A stretch of 64,000 nt of DNA from Podarcis raffonei (GCF_027172205.1 NC_070614.1:47122001-47186000); one strand, 5' to 3'. Counted from the stretch's first letter, positions 12,503-26,090 are shown. Numbers and translations are program-made. Notes: generated by a model from the letters alone, not told the origin.

Positions 12503-12957
12503 TGCAGTAAAGTTGCTCTCTGCATTGCCTTGCTCTAGCGTTCAGCCTGGCATGAAGAGGCTACATAGGATGAGACCTGTCAATAAAGAGAAACTCATCA
12601 CCTTATATTTAGCATCATCAAGGGAAGACCTTCATACTTTGGAAGGCCAGCAGAGACTGCCCAAGCATACTCTGAAGCCTATCCCATTAAATGGAAAGGC
12701 TCCTGTATCATAGATCTAGCTGACAGAATGCTACCTGTGTGCCTATTGCCATTCATCTCTATTTTATTTGCCTTCTACATCTCCTTTCAGATACCTTCAT
12801 TTTTAGTGCCATTGGGAACAGCTTCAGTCAGGTGCGCCAATTAGTGTAAACTACATAACAGCAGGGGGGAATAATTACTTGTATAGAGTTTGGACCAGGG
12901 GGTCACTTTGGGTAGTCAACATGTTTTTCCCTCCTTGGATAAGAGCCCAATTCTGTA
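12503..12957. other. Upstream flank of V2R gene A, nothing recognised
   Basis: This would hold the promoter and any 5' untranslated exon of the receptor gene. No reliable core promoter element was identified by eye. Confidence 0.3.
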
Positions 12958-15900
12958 TACAGGTGAAACTCGAAAAATTAGAATATTGTGGAAAAGTTCA
13001 TTTATTTCAGTTTTTCAACTTAAAAGGTGAAACTAATATATGAGATAGACTTATGACATGCAAAGTGAGATATGTCAAGCCTTTATTTGTTATAATTGTG
13101 ATGATTATGGCGTACAGCTGATGAAAACCCCAAATTAACAAGCTCAGAAAATTAAATCAAACCAGCAAAACAAGGATTGCAAATAGAGCAATATTTGACC
13201 TCTGAGAAGTAGAAGCATTCATATGTACTCAGCACTTGGTTTGGGCCCCTTTTGCATCAATTACTGCCTCAATGCAGCATGGCATGGATGCTATCAGCCT
13301 GTGGCACTGCTGAGGTGTTATGGAAGACCAGGATGCTTCAATAGCAGCCTTCAGCTCTTCTGCATTGCTCAGTCTCATGTCTCTCATCTTTCTCTTGGCA
13401 ATGCCCCATAGATTCTCTATTGGGTTCAGGTCAGGCGAGTTTGCGGGCCAATCAAGCACAGTAATCCCATGGGCAGTGAACCAGGTTTTGGCACTTTTGG
13501 CAGTGTGGGCAGGTGCCAAGTCCTGCTGGAAAATGAAGTCAGCATCCCCATAAAGCTCATCTGCGGAAGGAAGCATGAATTATTATTATTATTATTATTA
13601 TTATTAATAATAATAATTATTTATACCCCGCCCATCTAGCTGGGTTTGCCCAGCCACTCTGGGCGGCTTCCAACAAAATATTAAAATACAATAGCCTATT
13701 AAACATTAAATCTTCCTTAAGCAAGGCTGCCTTCAGATGTCTTCTAAAAGTCTGGTAGTTATTTTTCTCTTTGACATCTGGTGGGAGGTCATTCCAAAGG
13801 GCGGGTGCCACTACCAAGAAGGCCCTCTGCCTGGTTCCCTGCAACTTGGCTTCTCGCAGCGTGGGAACCGCCAGAAGGCCTTCGGCACTGGACCTCAGTG
13901 TCCGGGTAGAACAATGGGGGTGGAGACGATCCTTCAGGAATACTGGACCACACAGCCATTTAAAGGTCAGCACCAAAACTTTGAATTGTGCTCGGAATCG
14001 TACTGGGAGCCCGTGTAGGTCTTTCAAGACTATATGGTCTTGGCAGCCACCCTCAGTCACCAGTCTAGCTGCGGCATTCTGGATTAGTTGTAGTTTCTGG
14101 ATCACCTTCAAAGGTAGCCCCACACAGAGCGCATTGCAGTAGTCTAAGCGAGAGATAACTAGAGCAAGCACCACGCTGGTGAGACAGTCTGCAGGCAGGT
14201 AGGGTCTCAGCCTGTGTACCAGATGGAGCTGATAAACAGCTGCCCTGGACACAGAATTGAACTGCTCTTCCATGAACAGCTGTGAGTCCAAAATGACTCC
14301 CAGGCTGAGCACCTGGTCCTTCAGGGCACAGTTACCCCATTCAGGACCAGGGAGTCCTCCACATCCGCCCGCCTCCTGTTCACCAAAAACAGTACTTCTG
14401 TCTTGTCAGGATTCAACCTCAATCTGTTAGCTGCCATCCATCCTCCAACTGCCTCCAGACACTCACACAGGACCTTCACCACCTTCACTGGTTCTGATTT
14501 GATAGAGAAGTAGAGCTGGGTATCATCCGCATACTGATGAACACCCAGCCCAAACCCCCTGATGATCTCTCCCAGCAGCTGCATGAAGATGTTGAAAAGC
14601 ATGGGGGAGAGGACAGAACCCTGAGGCACCCCACAAGTGAGAGCCCAGGAGTCTGAACACTCATCCCCCCCCCATCACTTTCTGAACACGGCCCAGGAGG
14701 AAGGAGCGGAACCACTGTATGACAGTGCCCCCAGCTCCCAGCCCCTCAAGACAGTCCAGAAGGATGTTATGGTTGATGGTATCAAAGGCCGCTGAGAGAT
14801 CCAGCAGAACTAGGAAACAGCTCTCACCTTTGTCCCTAGCCCGCCGGAGATCACCAAGGCAGTTTCAGTCCCATGATGAGGCCTGAATCCTGACTGGAAG
14901 GGATCCAAATGGTCCACTTCTTCCAGGTGTGCCTGGAGTTGTTGAGCAACCACTCACTCAGTCACCTTTCCCAAGAATGGAAGATTTGGGACTGGGCGAT
15001 AGTTGGCCATATTGGCAGCATCTAAAGATGTTTTTTTAAGAAGCGGTTTGATAACCGCCTCTTTCAGCGGGTCTGGGAAGGCTCCCACACAGAGAGAAGA
15101 ATTCACCACCCTGCGAAGCCCATCGCTCAGCCTTTCCCAGCTAGCTTTTATAAGCCAGGGTGGGCAAGGATCAATAAGACAGGTGGTTGGTTTCACTCGT
15201 CTAAGCAGACTGTCCACATCCTCGGAGGTAACAGATTGGAATTGATCCCACACAACTTGACTAGACAGGACTCTATCACTCTCCTGCCCTGCTCCCATGG
15301 GGGAGTCTACCTCTTCCCGAATCTGTGCAACTTTATCTGCAGAAAATTTTTCAAAATCATTGCAAGAGATCATATGGCCTGTACTGGGCCCCAATGTAGC
15401 AGGTGGTTCTGCTAAATTGCGAACCACCTGAAAGAGTCTCCTGCTGCTGTTTTCTGCAGATGCAATAGAGGCAGTGAAGAAAGTCTTCTTCACCGTCGCT
15501 ACCACCACTTGGTAGGCTCGACATTGAGCTCTAACCTGTGTCCAGTCAACTTCAGAATGAGTTATCTGCCACCGGTGCTCTGGCCGCCTCAGCGATTGTT
15601 TCATTGCCCTCAGATCTGTGGAAAACCACGGGGCTGTCCGGGCTCCATGAAATCGGAGAGGGTGCTTCGGAGCCAAACAGTCAATAGCCCTGGTTAACTC
15701 CACATTCCAGCGGGCTACCAGGAAATCAGCTGAAAGGTCATCAACATGGGATAGAGCATCCCCTACCACTCTCCGGAAACCATTTGGATCCATTAAGTGG
15801 CGGGGGCGGACCATCCAAATCAGTCCCACCTCCATGCAGAGGGGAAGGGTCACGGAGAAGTCCAGTTGCACCAGGAAGTGTTCTGACCATGGCACTTCTT

Positions 15901-16790
15901 TAGTTTCGCTTTTACTTAGTGTCAGATCACCAACATCCATAGAGGTGAACACCAGGTCCAAGGCATGTCCGCAGCTATGAGTTGGGCCAGACTTTTTCAA
16001 GGACAGCCCCATGGAGGCCATGCTTTCCATGAAGTCCCGAGAGGCCCCTTGTAAGGTCGTGTCAGCATGGATGTTAAAATCCCCTAGGAAAACCAAAATA
16101 GGTGTCTCCAGGAGAACATCCGCCACGACCTGAAGCAGCTTGGGCAGGGAATCATTGGTGCAGTGGGGAAGTCGGTACACCAAAAGGAATCCTGTACTGC
16201 CCCTATTGCCCAACTTCCAGAACATGCACTCAGAGAACTGGGTTTCCCCAATAGGATGCCTGGTGCAAGCTAATGACTTCCTAAAAATCACTGCATCCCC
16301 CACCCCTCCCCGCCCACAAGGCCTGGGTTGCTGTGCGTAAGAGAAACCTGGTGGACAAGCAGTCGCAAGGACAGGCCCATCTGCTTCATCCAACCAAGCA
16401 TAGTGGACCAACACCAGCTGATGACATGGCTCCCCAAATCAACACAGACTGTGAAAACTTCACACTGGACTTCAAGCATCTGGCATTGTGTGCCTCCCCA
16501 TTCTTCCTCCAGACTCTGGGTCCTTGGTTTCCAAATGAGATGCAAAAGTTGCTCTCATCAGAAAAGAGTACTTGGGACCACTGAGCAACAGACCAGTTCT
16601 TTTTTTCTTTAGCCCGGGTAAGACACTTCTGACGTTGTTTCTTGTTCAGGAGCGGCTTGACAAGAGGAATATGACATTTGAAGCCCATCTCCAGGATCTG
16701 CCTGTGTGTGGTGGCTCTTGATGCACTAACTCCAGCCACAGTCCACTCCTTGTGAAAGTCCCCAGCATGTTTGAATGGTCTGTTTAATTA
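12958..16790 (-). mobile_element. Tc1/mariner transposon (DD34E), split by an L2-type LINE
   Basis: The left inverted-repeat end begins near 12958 (GTGAAACTCGAAAAATTAGA). Transposase is on the minus strand in two pieces. 16739->~16390 carries the first catalytic Asp (QVLFSDESNF, HNARCLKSSV, SVLIWGAMS). 13576->13229 carries FQQDLAPAHTAKS and SPDLNPIENLWG. Thirty-four residues separate the second Asp from the Glu, as in Tc1-type DD34E enzymes. The N-terminal DNA-binding part and the right-hand inverted repeat are missing past about 16790, so it is dead. Both pieces read open, so the element is not very old. Confidence 0.85.
13577..16390 (-). mobile_element. L2-type LINE inserted into the Tc1 element
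   Basis: About 2.8 kb, 5'-truncated. The minus-strand frames encode an endonuclease (LVFLGDFNIHADT, LDLVFTSMDVG, PWSEHFLVQLDF), a linker (CLIDPCPPWLIKAS, IKPLLKKTSLD), reverse transcriptase (MPQGSVLSPMLFNIFMQLLG, HQYADDTQLYF) and a C-terminus (ISRLDYCNALCVGLPLK, LQLIQNAAARLVTEGG, FLVVAPALWNDLP). It ends in the squamate-typical CCCGCCCATCTAGCTGGG block and an (ATT)n run (13579-13613). The coding parts lie in different frames (for example 16414->14954, 14629->14321, 14312->13617), so it carries frameshifts and is inactive. Confidence 0.85.
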
Positions 16791-17110
16791 ATATATCTCC
16801 ATTTTAGAGATGAAGCCTGGTGTTATGTTTATTGCTTGTTCTCCAGGCAGGTCTGCCATTTCATGCTAAGTTTGTGTGTGGCACTTCTACATGTGGGCAC
16901 ACAGTGACACCATGATGTCTGGCACGTGCTTTCTTGAGGAATCATAGGAGAGCATTGAAAAGAAAAGACTGTATAGTTCAGTGGTAGAAGCACATACAGT
17001 TGGCACACAAAAACAGATGAAATGCAAATATCCACAGGTGGGTGGAAGAAAAGGTGAAGTGCAAATATTCACATTTGGGTGGGAAACCACATCATTGATA
17101 TGCTAAATCA
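16791..17110. other. Intergenic, little recognised
   Basis: Between the Tc1 remnant and a SINE. TATAGTTCAGTGGTAGAAGCAC (about 16971-16992) may be another tRNA-SINE head; nothing else was seen. Confidence 0.3.
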
Positions 17111-17111
17111 T

Positions 17112-17235
17112 GATAAGAAAGGGCCATAGTTCAATGGCAGAGCATCTGCTTGACAAAAAGACTGTTCAAGATTCAATCTTCCATGGCTGGGAATTTATCC
17201 TGTCTCAATTCCTGGAGATTTACTCTTAGTCATTG
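17112..17235 (+). repeat. tRNA-derived SINE
   Basis: GGGCCATAGTTCAATGGCAG then AGCATCTGCTTGACA and TTCAAGATTCAATCTTCC form a tRNA-like A/B-box head. Same family as the minus-strand copy at 3225-3427. Confidence 0.55.
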
Positions 17236-18378
17236 TAGTAATGCTCTGTAAACTAATGCTCTGACTTAGTATAAGCCAGGTTCAAAATTGTGAGATAATT
17301 CCTGATTATTCCTCTGTTAATAGAAGCTTTAGCTGTTTCCAGTGGCCAGCAAGAAGCATTTGTGTTGCAGGTAACATAGTATGCATAATTATCTGACCAC
17401 GCTGATCCTGTTTTATAATCTTGCTCGTATGAAATAGTAGATCTAAATGTCATAAACCCCCGCCCCTTGATTTTGAACCTACTCTGAGTATGACCAATAG
17501 AACATATATTTCACTGACTAGGGCTGCAAACCTATATCTAATTGCCTGGGAGTAAACTCCACTGAACTGAATGAGGATGACATTCAAGAAGACATGGATG
17601 GTATTGCTCTCACAATTATACATTATGTTCAAAAGTGAAACTAAAGGGAGAAAAAATCACTGTACAATAAACAGCCATTACTAAATTGATTTAACATGTA
17701 TTTTATTTCTTGCACGTTTCAGGTATTTTAATAAATTTTATTGTGTTATAATTAAAATGGTTGCAAGTCACCCTGACCAGTACATGGACACAAGAGGGAT
17801 GAGATTCACAAATTGTATGCTAAACTTTCACATTTTGTGAATTTAAGATATATATGTTCCATCGGCTTAGGACAGGAGTGCACATTAAAAAAACAACATT
17901 TCTTTTACCATATATAGGAACAGGTGCTTACTGCTAGATCAAGCTCACAGTCTGGAATCCATAGGGCAGCAAACATATAACACAGTGAATTGTACTCTAA
18001 TCTTTTCTTCTGATTAGCGGCTCCCTCTTTTCACAAAAACTTGGCATACGGAGATCTCTACAGCCACCATAACAAACAAAACATTTGCTAATCAATAAAC
18101 AGTCATCATTCAAAGATTTTGTTCTCCAATATACCGGTATGTTGGTCCCATTCATGTAGTGCATACTTGTAAGTTCAGGGTGTGTTTGTACAACATGGGC
18201 CTCCCCAGTGCCTCATTCCTGACCCTCATAGTAAGCAACAACCCATCTAACATAACTCGGGACAATCCAGTGAACCACTTCTATGTGAAACATATGCATT
18301 GCTTGATGCTTACTCCTAGGATAAGCTGTAAGCACCCATTCCATAGTATGAAAACATATAATTGGCAAATACAGTGAT
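17236..18378. other. 3' flank of V2R gene B, nothing firm recognised
   Basis: AT-rich intergenic DNA between the SINE and the V2R stop codon. Would include the receptor's 3' untranslated region. No RNA gene or repeat was recognised with confidence. Confidence 0.35.
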
Positions 18379-21300
18379 CTAAAACTTTCTTTTTATTAGT
18401 TGTTCCTTGCTGTTCAGTTCGGGCCTCATAATAATAATGTAGCATTTGGGGGAAAAGATACAACACAGTAAACCAGCACTAGAGCCTAAGATGGAGAAAA
18501 TCTCCACAGCTACCATGTATTTCCCCTTGGTGCTCAGGTAGGTTGGGACAAAAGATACCCAAACGCTGCAAAACAGCAACATGCTGAAGGTGATGAACTT
18601 GGCTTCATTGAATGTGTCTGGCAACTTCCTAGCCAAGAAAGCCACAGTGAAGCTGATGATAGCCAGAAGGCCCAAGTAGCCTAAGACAAGATAAAACATG
18701 AGGACAGACCCTTCATTGCATTCCATGACAATCTCTGTAGTCTGTGAGTGTATGTCCATATCTGGGAATGGGGGAGAGGTTGCCAGCCACACCATACAAA
18801 TGCCTGCTTGAATCATTGAGCAGGAAAACACAATGGAGTTGGCCAATCTTTTCCCCACCCACTTTCTCATGCTGGATCCTGGTTTGGTGGCCATGAAAGC
18901 AACAACCACCGTGATGGTTTTGGCCAACACACATGATACAGCCAAAGAGAAGATGAGGCCAAAAGCAGATTGTCGTAGAAGGCAGGTCAACTTCCTGGGT
19001 TGCCCAAGAAAGAGTAAGGAACAGAGGAAGCAGAGTAGGAGGGAAATGAGGAGAGCATAGGTGAGGTCTCTGTTGTTGGCTATGACTATGGGGGTATCTT
19101 TGTGCCTTATAAAAGTTTTGAGCACCAAAGCCGTGATGAGGGAAAAAGAAAGAGCAGCTGAAGTCAAACTGATTCCCAAAGAGTCTTCATAAGAAAGATA
19201 GGTTATTACTTTGGGGGTGCATCTATCTCTGTTCTTGTTTGGATATTGATCTTCTGGGCATTTGAAGCATTCTTTCAGGTCTGAAAAAGCAAGAAATGCC
19301 ATCACAGGGTCAAATTACATACAAAGCCAGGCCTCAGAAATGTTCAGTGTGGATGTTGAAGGCCATTGTCCCTGCTACTTCCAGTTTCCACACATGGAGT
19401 TAATCATTTTAGTATTAACTACATTCCTTCCCTCCACACTAATAATGAATACAGTGAATGCTTGGGTTGTGAACGTGATCCGTGCGGGATGCATGTTCGC
19501 AACCCATGCGTTCGCAACCCGCAGCGGCATGTCTGCGCATGCGCAGGTTGCTATTTGACCCTTCTGCACACGCGCAAAGCACAATTTAGTGCTTCTGCGC
19601 ATGGGTGGCCACTGAAACCTGGAAGTAACCCATTCCAGTACTTCTGGGTTTTGGTGCATCCGTAACCTGAAGAAACGCAAGCTGAAGCGACTGTAACCCG
19701 AGGTATGACTGTACTTGAGAAACAATGGAGTGGTTGATGGATCCTATATATTACACATAACAGTTAGCAGATCTACAACCTGATTAGCCAAATTCAGAGA
19801 GTACTGGCAGATAGAAGGCATGGCACCCACTGGTCTGTCAGGGCACGTTGAGTGCTGCAATCTGTGACTCCCTAGCCATGGATTGGGAACAAATTTCTCC
19901 CAACTAGCAACGTGAGCCTGGGGTATGTAAACTTAAGATGCATACTTGGCCCAGCTGTCCACCCAAGTGTGCATTGTCTCCAAATACCCATAAAACCCCT
20001 TGAACATATGTTGACAAACCCCAACTATTTTTGAGCCACTCAGCCACATGTTCAGGTATCCTGACTGGTACTAAATTTCATGCATGTTAATCCTGTATGT
20101 ATCAATATTTGATGCTCTCCATTACATACTTGTTTGGTTTGAAAACTTCCCTTCTGGGCACAGATCACAACTAAAGCAGCAAAATTTCTTCCCTTCCTCT
20201 TTTTTCTTCTGCTGACCAGGGGGGCAGGAATCACTACATACAGAAATGGGGACCACCTATCCATTAAAAAAAAAAAAAAAGGTGAGAGAACTCAGGATGA
20301 GAGAGAATATGGTTGAGAAAAATGTTAAACATCTGAAAGTCAGATAAGGAAGTGAACAGTTAAGCCTCAGTAAATTTGGCACATTAACAATAAATGTAGT
20401 CATTCAATATCTGTGCTGGGAAAACTGGTGGAAACTATTTTTAAAGATAAAACAACTCAGCATATAGATGAACAAGCTTTGCTAGAACTAGAACCAGCCT
20501 AGCTTTTATAACACCAAGTCCTGTCTCACTAACGTATTAGGGTTGTTTGAGAGTATCAAGGAATAGACAGACGTCCCTCTGATAAAGTGATGCAGAATGT
20601 GGAAGATTACACCACCTTAGCTAATGGCCCAGGACCTCAGTGTTTTGACCAATGCAACATACATCCTGATTCCTCCATCTCACTCTTACTGCTTACCATT
20701 CAGCTGGCTAAAGCCTCCAAGGTCCAAGAGCATCCCAAAAATCAGATTCAGCAGCACAGGGAGCTGAGTTGGTTATGCTGCTGTCACTCAAACAATACTT
20801 GCGCATGCTCACTAGGAAAAGGTGCCTTATCGCCTTCTCAAAGAAAAATAGGAGAAAAGGGGGGTTCAGACTAAAAAATAATGCTTGGACCCCAATGGTG
20901 ACAGTCTACTCACACATTGCTTTCTGAGCTTGCTTAAATACAAAGATGTCATGTTGCATGTTGCAGGCAATAGTTCTTTTTTAAAGTGGTATAATAGCTT
21001 CATTCCCCACCCCCATTGATTCAAGTCTTCTACTGCTTCCCCTAGCAGTGGGGTTTGGCATATTATTCCCTGACAAACAACCAAAGGGATTATTATAGAA
21101 TCAGGCCCAGTTATGATACAGATCCGTTACAGACTGAAGGAAACTTCGCACCATTATCTACCCTGAATCATCTATCTGGATAACAGAGCGGCTTTCTCAA
21201 ATACCAAAGAATCCATACCTGGTTGAATTTTCTGTGCCACATTATGAGATCCTCATTAATGATGAATTGCTCCCCTTCAAGAGCATGTGGAACCACTCTT

Positions 21301-23313
21301 CCAACTTCTGTTTTTAGAAAGGAGTTGTTTGGGAATATGTATATATTCATTATGTCAAAGCTGGGTACAAATTCCCCATGATCATCAAAAGACACCTTTT
21401 CACCTGCTGAGTTGTTAAACAAAATGCCTTGAAGAAACAGGTGCAGCTGGTGGGGGGAGAAAAAATAAAATAAGAACAATTTCCTGGAATTTTTCTTCTG
21501 AATCTTTATGAACACCTTTGTTGCTATTATATATTCATGAACGTTCCTTCTTTTTTATTTATAGAAAGCTAATACCAAAATCTAGGGTTGTTTTTTTTTC
21601 CAGATTTCAGTTATAGGAAAAGTGTAAATTCATACATTTTATAGTAAAGTAGATTCATATGTTCCGATGAGTGATTACCCGTCAAAATGTTACCTGCCAT
21701 GGCTGAAGATTCTGTAATTCAAGTCCTGTGCTACACAATGTTCCTTGGTGCTTGGTCCTGAATGTACACATTGCATGCAATGCGTGAGCTATGGCGTGGA
21801 CTGCAGTGTAGATACTGTAGCTGTGCCCACTCATTGCCATTTCAAAAACAGAGCTAGGAACCCTTTCCAGCTTCTCTTCCCCAGAACAGCGTTCATCATC
21901 ATTATCTTCCATTAATCCCAGAGAATTTGGAAGTGAACATTCAAAAACCTGCTCCCAAAAATCTCTGAGAAAACCATCTCCTTGTGGCGAGTAAGGATTT
22001 CTGTTTTGAAGAAACGTTTGGAACCCTTGAGGTTCATTTGAGTGAATTGCAAAGGAAATGGTGCCTTGGAAAAATTCAAAATCCCATCTCCTTAAAAGAG
22101 GTGTTACTGCAACATCTATCTGGGCTGTCAAAATCCACACCTTGGTAAAAGATGGGTCTAACTTTAGCTCAGGAAATGACAAAGATATTATTGTGTTCAG
22201 TAACAGGTATGTCATAGTTTCACCGTAGAGCACAACTGCTCTGGCTTTTGGATCGTTGGCATATTTATGCAGCTCAAATCTTCCAATCTCCTTATTAGTA
22301 AAGGTATGGCCTTGACTTGTGATCCTTTGTGTGAAAGCTGAGCAAATTCCATTGTTGGAAAACAATAGCTCAATGGCATGTAAGAAATGGTCTCCACTGT
22401 CACTGTCCACAGCAAAGAGTCCAACCCATGTCCACCTGAAATGCTGGAGTAACCTTACAATGCCCAGGTGCTGGTGGGCTTCACTGAGGACCATGTTATA
22501 AACAAAAGGAACTTGTGTTGTATCTATCAGTTCTTTGGCAAAAGATCCATAAGTGAGCTGAAAGGAAATGTACATGTGCTTTAGGGATATAGGAGATGTG
22601 TACCTGAATGCATGTAAATCCATTTTATGGTTAACATTCACAGCATTATAGTCAAGAACTTGACAAATATTGTTGATGTTGATCCCTGATAGCAACCACA
22701 GTGAATGACTCTTATATACATACCTGCTTCTAAGCCATTCTTTCTGTTCCTCTAGGTCTTGAAACATGATTTTGCCTGGTTATTCATATATACAAAAAAA
22801 TATTTCGGTCCATAATTGTTCTCTCTTTTTTGGAACCACAAACTCAACCCCACAATGAGAAAGGAATCGGACATCAGGTGAAGAAAATGCACAGATCTTA
22901 CCTGTGGAATTTTGTAGAGATGTAGGATGTCTGCCATGTGGAAGGAGACATCAAAGACGAGTGCCCCAATAATGGCTATTAGGTTTTTCTGAGTATCACA
23001 TTTATAGTTGGGGACAAATCTGTGCAATTTGCAGACCAACTCCACAGTGGTGTGATAGGTCAGTTTTGCATCATAGTAGCTGTCACAGATGTGGAAACCG
23101 AGTGTCACATTCGGTAAGATCTTGGGATTCTCGTTGATGACATTTATGGCAAATGCTAAGGCCAGGATGTGCTGGTAGAACTTTGTCACCATACTGTGAA
23201 TAGATCCAAAGATCCTTTTTAAACTAATACTACAGTGCATGTAAATATTTTTTGGGAATGCTGGGCCACTCTTACATTAAACCCAGCCAGATGGGTGGGG
23301 ATGGAAATAGTAA

Positions 23314-23357
<44 letters not shown>

Positions 23358-24772
23358 TCAAATCAATTTTAATTTTGAACTCATATTGTGCTTATTACTA
23401 TATATATATATTTCCATTGTGTGTCTTAAAAAGAAAATTCCAATGGTTTTGAAAGTGAACTATAGTCAGAAATGGCAATTGTAACCAGAGACAAAGAATC
23501 TGAATAATGTATTTAAAAAAGAGAATTTGTTAATGTGTATAGACCCACCTGGAAAGAAGTACCTTTTGGAAATGAGTCATATTTAGTGAAATCAAAGTGC
23601 TTTGTTGGATTTTCCTAGCTCAGAATCCATAGAGTTTGCAGGATAATAGGAAAATATAGGGGAGGGGGTACTATACAAGTGCATTGTGGCAGGAAGTCTC
23701 CTAAAATTCAGCAGTCAAAAAAGGCTGGGAAACCCTTCTTTCGTTCCTTCCTTTCATTGCCCATCAATTTCTGGAGTCTTGGTTTTTTCTCCTACAAACC
23801 AGATACTTCTCCAAAAGCTCATTTTCAAGGTGGGTGCATTTTGCCATAATCCCCCCATATCAGTGTACGCTGGAAACTCCTGCACTTCACTGCAATTCCC
23901 CACTCCCCTGCCTGAGTGTCATTTTCAGATACTTGTCCTTTCCCAACTTTTTTTCAATAATTGGTATTGCTCAGAAAAAATACATTTCTCTATATGTAAA
24001 ATCAGAATGATTTGAGACAACACTGAGTCCCCCATTTCAATGCAATGGGAAAGTCTGGTCACAATATGTGCATGTTTACATGCCTATGGTCACCTCTAGT
24101 CAGTCTCTAAATCATATACCTGAAATTTTTCTGTGCATTAATAAAAATGATTAAAATATTTATGGGGGGGAAATCACTTCTTTCTCTATTTATTTTTTTT
24201 GAAGCAAATTTTTTTCTGGTAAAGGGAAGTGATATGGAAATGCATGAACAAGTGTGTGATACTGATCAATTGATGGAAAGGTGAGAAATCATCATGAAAA
24301 CTAACGAGGACGAAAGCTCAACAAATAACATATCATGTAAAGCTTATGTGTAAGTTTTGTGAAGCTTTTCAGGGTGAAACCTCATTGAACAAATGTTCTG
24401 CAGGGGCCCTGGGATAAATAAAGCAATGTTCTGGATGCATTTGACATCTTCTGTGCCTGTATTAAAGATTCCAAGCTCACATGACATGGAAAGGGGGGGG
24501 GTTACTTACATTGGAATATCAAACGGCTGATCTTCAGAAGGGTGTATCCTAAAGAAAAGTTCGGAAAATGGAGATGTGGTCTGAGAGGCAACTCCACCAA
24601 TGATGAGGTCCCCTGATTGGTACCAGCTTTGCGGACCATGGAAGGGATTGTTTTCGGCACATTGCATGATTTCTCTTGTGCACTTTATGAACAGTAGGAG
24701 AAACTGGAACACACGGAGCCTTGCAATTACACCACCAAAGCTTCTCCCTGGAGCAGGTTCTTCTGCATTCAT
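18379..24772 (-). CDS. Vomeronasal type-2 receptor (V2R), complete six-exon gene B
   Basis: Exons: 24772-24510, 23193-22902, 22557-21694, 21446-21219, 20256-20130, 19280-18379 (263, 292, 864, 228, 127, 902 nt), GT/AG throughout, phases 2,0,0,0,1, giving 891 aa with no stop. The order matches V2Rs: signal sequence ([10 protein letters not shown] core, after about twenty extra residues), Venus-flytrap domain ([61 protein letters not shown]), cysteine-rich linker ([20 protein letters not shown]), and seven membrane segments ([59 protein letters not shown]). A paralogue of gene A in the same orientation 5.9 kb away, so a tandem duplicate. All features of a working receptor are present; start choice and exon ends are by eye. 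Confidence 0.9.
19452..19711. mobile_element. Tigger-like MITE (CAGTG...CACTG class)
   Basis: Ends CAGTGAATGCTTGGGTTGTG and AACCCGAGGTATGACTG, flanked by TA. Body with GCATGCGCA and AACCTGGAAGTAACCC matches the copy at 52959-53208. Lies in intron 5 of V2R gene B. Confidence 0.7.
23314..23356. repeat. (ATT)n microsatellite with L2-type tail
   Basis: Fourteen ATT units preceded by CCCAGCCAGATGGGTGGGG, the 3' end of an L2-type LINE (from about 23280). In intron 1 of V2R gene B. Confidence 0.8.
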
Positions 24773-25940
24773 CTACATGCTAATGATTAGCATCAGTCTT
24801 CTTCTTCTTCAATTATAATGAACGGCAGTAGTCAGAACTGCACCAATCTTATATTCAACAACAAAGTTGGAAAGTACATGCCTTGTGCAGCAGAAAACTT
24901 GAATTGTGCCCCCCACCCCAACTCTGCCCTGGACCACACATGTGGAAGGATTTATAGCCACATCAGAGTTGCATATACATTGTTGTGTGTTTTTCAACCA
25001 TACACTGGAAACAGCCGGCTAAGACAATGAAATACAGTGATTGAGATAATTGCGGTGGAGATAATTACATTCGATGAAATATTGGCCTCTGGCGGACACC
25101 ACTTGTAAAAATTCCCCCCTCCTCTGCTCTCTGATGGCAAAGTAACTGGGAGGAAGAGTCAACAGAATCAAGTGAGCAAACACCAGCTTCAAGTTTTGGC
25201 TCTTGGGTTGCATCCGATAAAGTGATGAAATATTCAGCCTAGATGTGACAATGACACAACCGGAACCCGTTGCCCATGATAGCAACACAGTAAGGGGCCT
25301 GTTGTGGTGGATGAAATATCTATGTAATCCAGCGTCCTGTTTGCAACAGTGGTCAACCACAGATACCTATAGGAATTCCATGTACTGTACAGGACAATAG
25401 CAATTCCCTGCTGCTTTATTCTGGCAGTGGTGAATTAGTCTTAAAATGCATAGGTTGGTTGGCCATCACCCTATCTTGTGGCAGTGCATTACCTGGGCTG
25501 CCTATGTTTTATATCAGAGCTGGGAAACCACTAGTCTAATTTTGGTCCACCAGGTATTACAATGTGTCCCATGAGGCCATTTCCCCCATACTGTGGTATC
25601 TTGCCCATAAACTGATGTCACTGCTGAGGTCCTCTGATGGATAAGGAGACAGGGTTTAATCCTGCATTGACTGTCTGCCCAGTTTATGGCAGGGCACAGG
25701 CACATACAACCAAAGCAGAGGGATTTAATTCCTGCTCAGCCTCAGATGATAATCGCCTAGCCATCTTGCCACCAGTGCTGCTGTCTTCTTGCTTGCTCAC
25801 AGTAGAAGCTGAGCTTCTTCATGGTGCTCTTTTTCCTTACTGTATAACCCAGATGTGGGGCATCTTAGGCTCCCAGGCCTTTTTATCTGGTCCTTGGAAC
25901 TCATCGCAGGCTACATCCCACACTGATCCTGCTTTGCATA
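24773..25940. other. Spacer upstream of V2R gene B, nothing firm recognised
   Basis: Expected to hold the receptor's promoter. No coding frame with family features was seen on either strand, and no repeat was identified with confidence. Confidence 0.35.
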
Positions 25941-26090
25941 CAAATCTTGCCCTCCTGTGGAGGATGGGTCAGTGTGTCTGGCTGGTAACCAGAAGGTTGG
26001 TGATTTGAGCCCACCCAAGGATGGCTGTGGGCAGGATTCTTACACTACAGGGGGTTGGAATCTACAGTTATATGATTCTCCCTGTGTAGA
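25941..26090 (+). repeat. Old tRNA-like SINE with CR1/MIR-like tail
   Basis: GGTCAGTGTGTCTGGCTGGTAACCAGAAGG and GATTTGAGCCCACC look like a tRNA head. It ends GGGGGTTGGAATCTACAG then TATGATTCT. Confidence 0.4.

Noticed and set aside
17990-18070. Possible remnant of another V2R last exon
   Set aside because: Short resemblances (GATCTCTACAGCCACCAT) to the 3' end of exon 6 are too few, with no matching frame.
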